5,969 nt of DNA from positions 1 through 5,969 of the forward strand of contig JALRJA010000215.1 in the NCBI GenBank assembly GCA_023255235.1, given 5' to 3'. Below, piece after piece: positions 5,731 to 5,969 of the stretch (within the stretch, counting starts at the first letter, position 1; each line of letters opens with the position of its first letter). The position numbers and the translations under genes were made by a program. Below the pieces are notes generated by a model. It was not told where the DNA came from. It was given only the letters and a program-made list of their open reading frames with translations, and made no database searches. Source of the DNA: Flaviramulus sp. Lineage in GTDB: Bacteria > Bacteroidota > Bacteroidia > Flavobacteriales > Flavobacteriaceae.

Positions 5731-5969
5731 ACTTGTTTTTAAAATTCTATTTTACTAAACCGCTTTAATAAAAACAAACAGGTTAAAATTACTAACAAAT
5801 ATTTTTGTAAGTTTATAACAACAACCTATTAAAATAAAAACATACACCTAAATTGTTGTTTACAGTAAAATAAACTAACCAGTATGTGTCTATTATAAAA
5901 TTAAACCATTTTGTTGGGATTAGTAATTTTTTCAAATTATACCCATGTTTTTGTTTGATTATCAATGAA
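5731..5969. other. AT-rich non-coding region after lepA
   Basis: No coding frame is supportable in these 239 bp. Two long-loop inverted repeats occur. TTGTTTTTA (5733-5741) pairs with TAAAAACAA (5769-5777) over a 27-nt loop just after the lepA stop. AACAACAA (5817-5824) pairs with TTGTTGTT (5853-5860) over 28 nt. Neither is followed by a T-tract on the plus strand, so a lepA terminator is not clear. TATTTTTG at 5800-5807 is an exact -7 match without a -33 element and may be chance. An ATG at 5965 is too close to the edge to judge. Confidence 0.5.
5924..5953 (+). promoter_or_regulatory. possible -33/-7 promoter facing the right edge
   Basis: TTG (5924-5926), a 19-bp spacer, and TGTTTTTG (5946-5953) fit the Bacteroidota TTG-N19-TAnnTTTG promoter with one mismatch in the -7 element. 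It would transcribe rightward out of the window. An ATG at 5965 would have a leader of only a few bases if it is a start codon. In AT-rich DNA this may be coincidence. Confidence 0.3.

Noticed and set aside
1..5969. CRISPR arrays, tRNA/rRNA genes, insertion sequences, defence or toxin genes
   Set aside because: No regularly spaced direct repeats, cloverleaf, transposase motif or such protein family was found on either strand. All long frames are housekeeping genes or shadows.

Overview
The window looks like an ordinary housekeeping stretch of a Flavobacteriaceae-type (Bacteroidota) chromosome. The DNA is AT-rich, Shine-Dalgarno sequences are essentially absent, and exact copies of the Bacteroidota -7 promoter element (TAnnTTTG) lie ahead of two genes. 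The encoded proteins resemble flavobacterial versions of their families. This assignment rests on sequence style and recalled family resemblance, not on a database search.

Layout from left to right: (1) the 5' part of a methylmalonyl-CoA epimerase gene on the minus strand, cut by the window edge; (2) a 287-bp divergent intergenic region with a perfect 10-bp-arm palindrome, a cluster of competing hairpins and a -7 element; (3) rbfA (30S maturation factor, TTG start), followed 72 bp later on the same strand by a LolC/LolE-type ABC transporter permease; (4) a 193-bp region between convergent genes, dense in inverted repeats, that looks like a bidirectional terminator plus a structured element; (5) on the minus strand, a DUF4345-like four-helix membrane protein gene followed 45 bp later by a DusB-type tRNA-dihydrouridine synthase gene (TTG start); (6) divergent from these, lepA, encoding elongation factor 4; (7) 239 bp of very AT-rich DNA after lepA with no gene I can support, holding weak inverted repeats and two promoter-like matches.

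Three of the six genes serve translation: rbfA (ribosome assembly), dus (tRNA modification) and lepA (ribosome function). The permease belongs to envelope or lipoprotein export and the epimerase to propionyl-CoA/methylmalonyl-CoA metabolism. There is no evident shared pathway beyond the translation theme.

I found no mobile element, phage, CRISPR, toxin or defence system, tRNA or rRNA, and no convincing new system. The most interesting non-coding item is the structured block between the convergent permease and dus genes, which may be a repeated element or structured RNA. Two conserved genes starting with TTG are the other useful observation.
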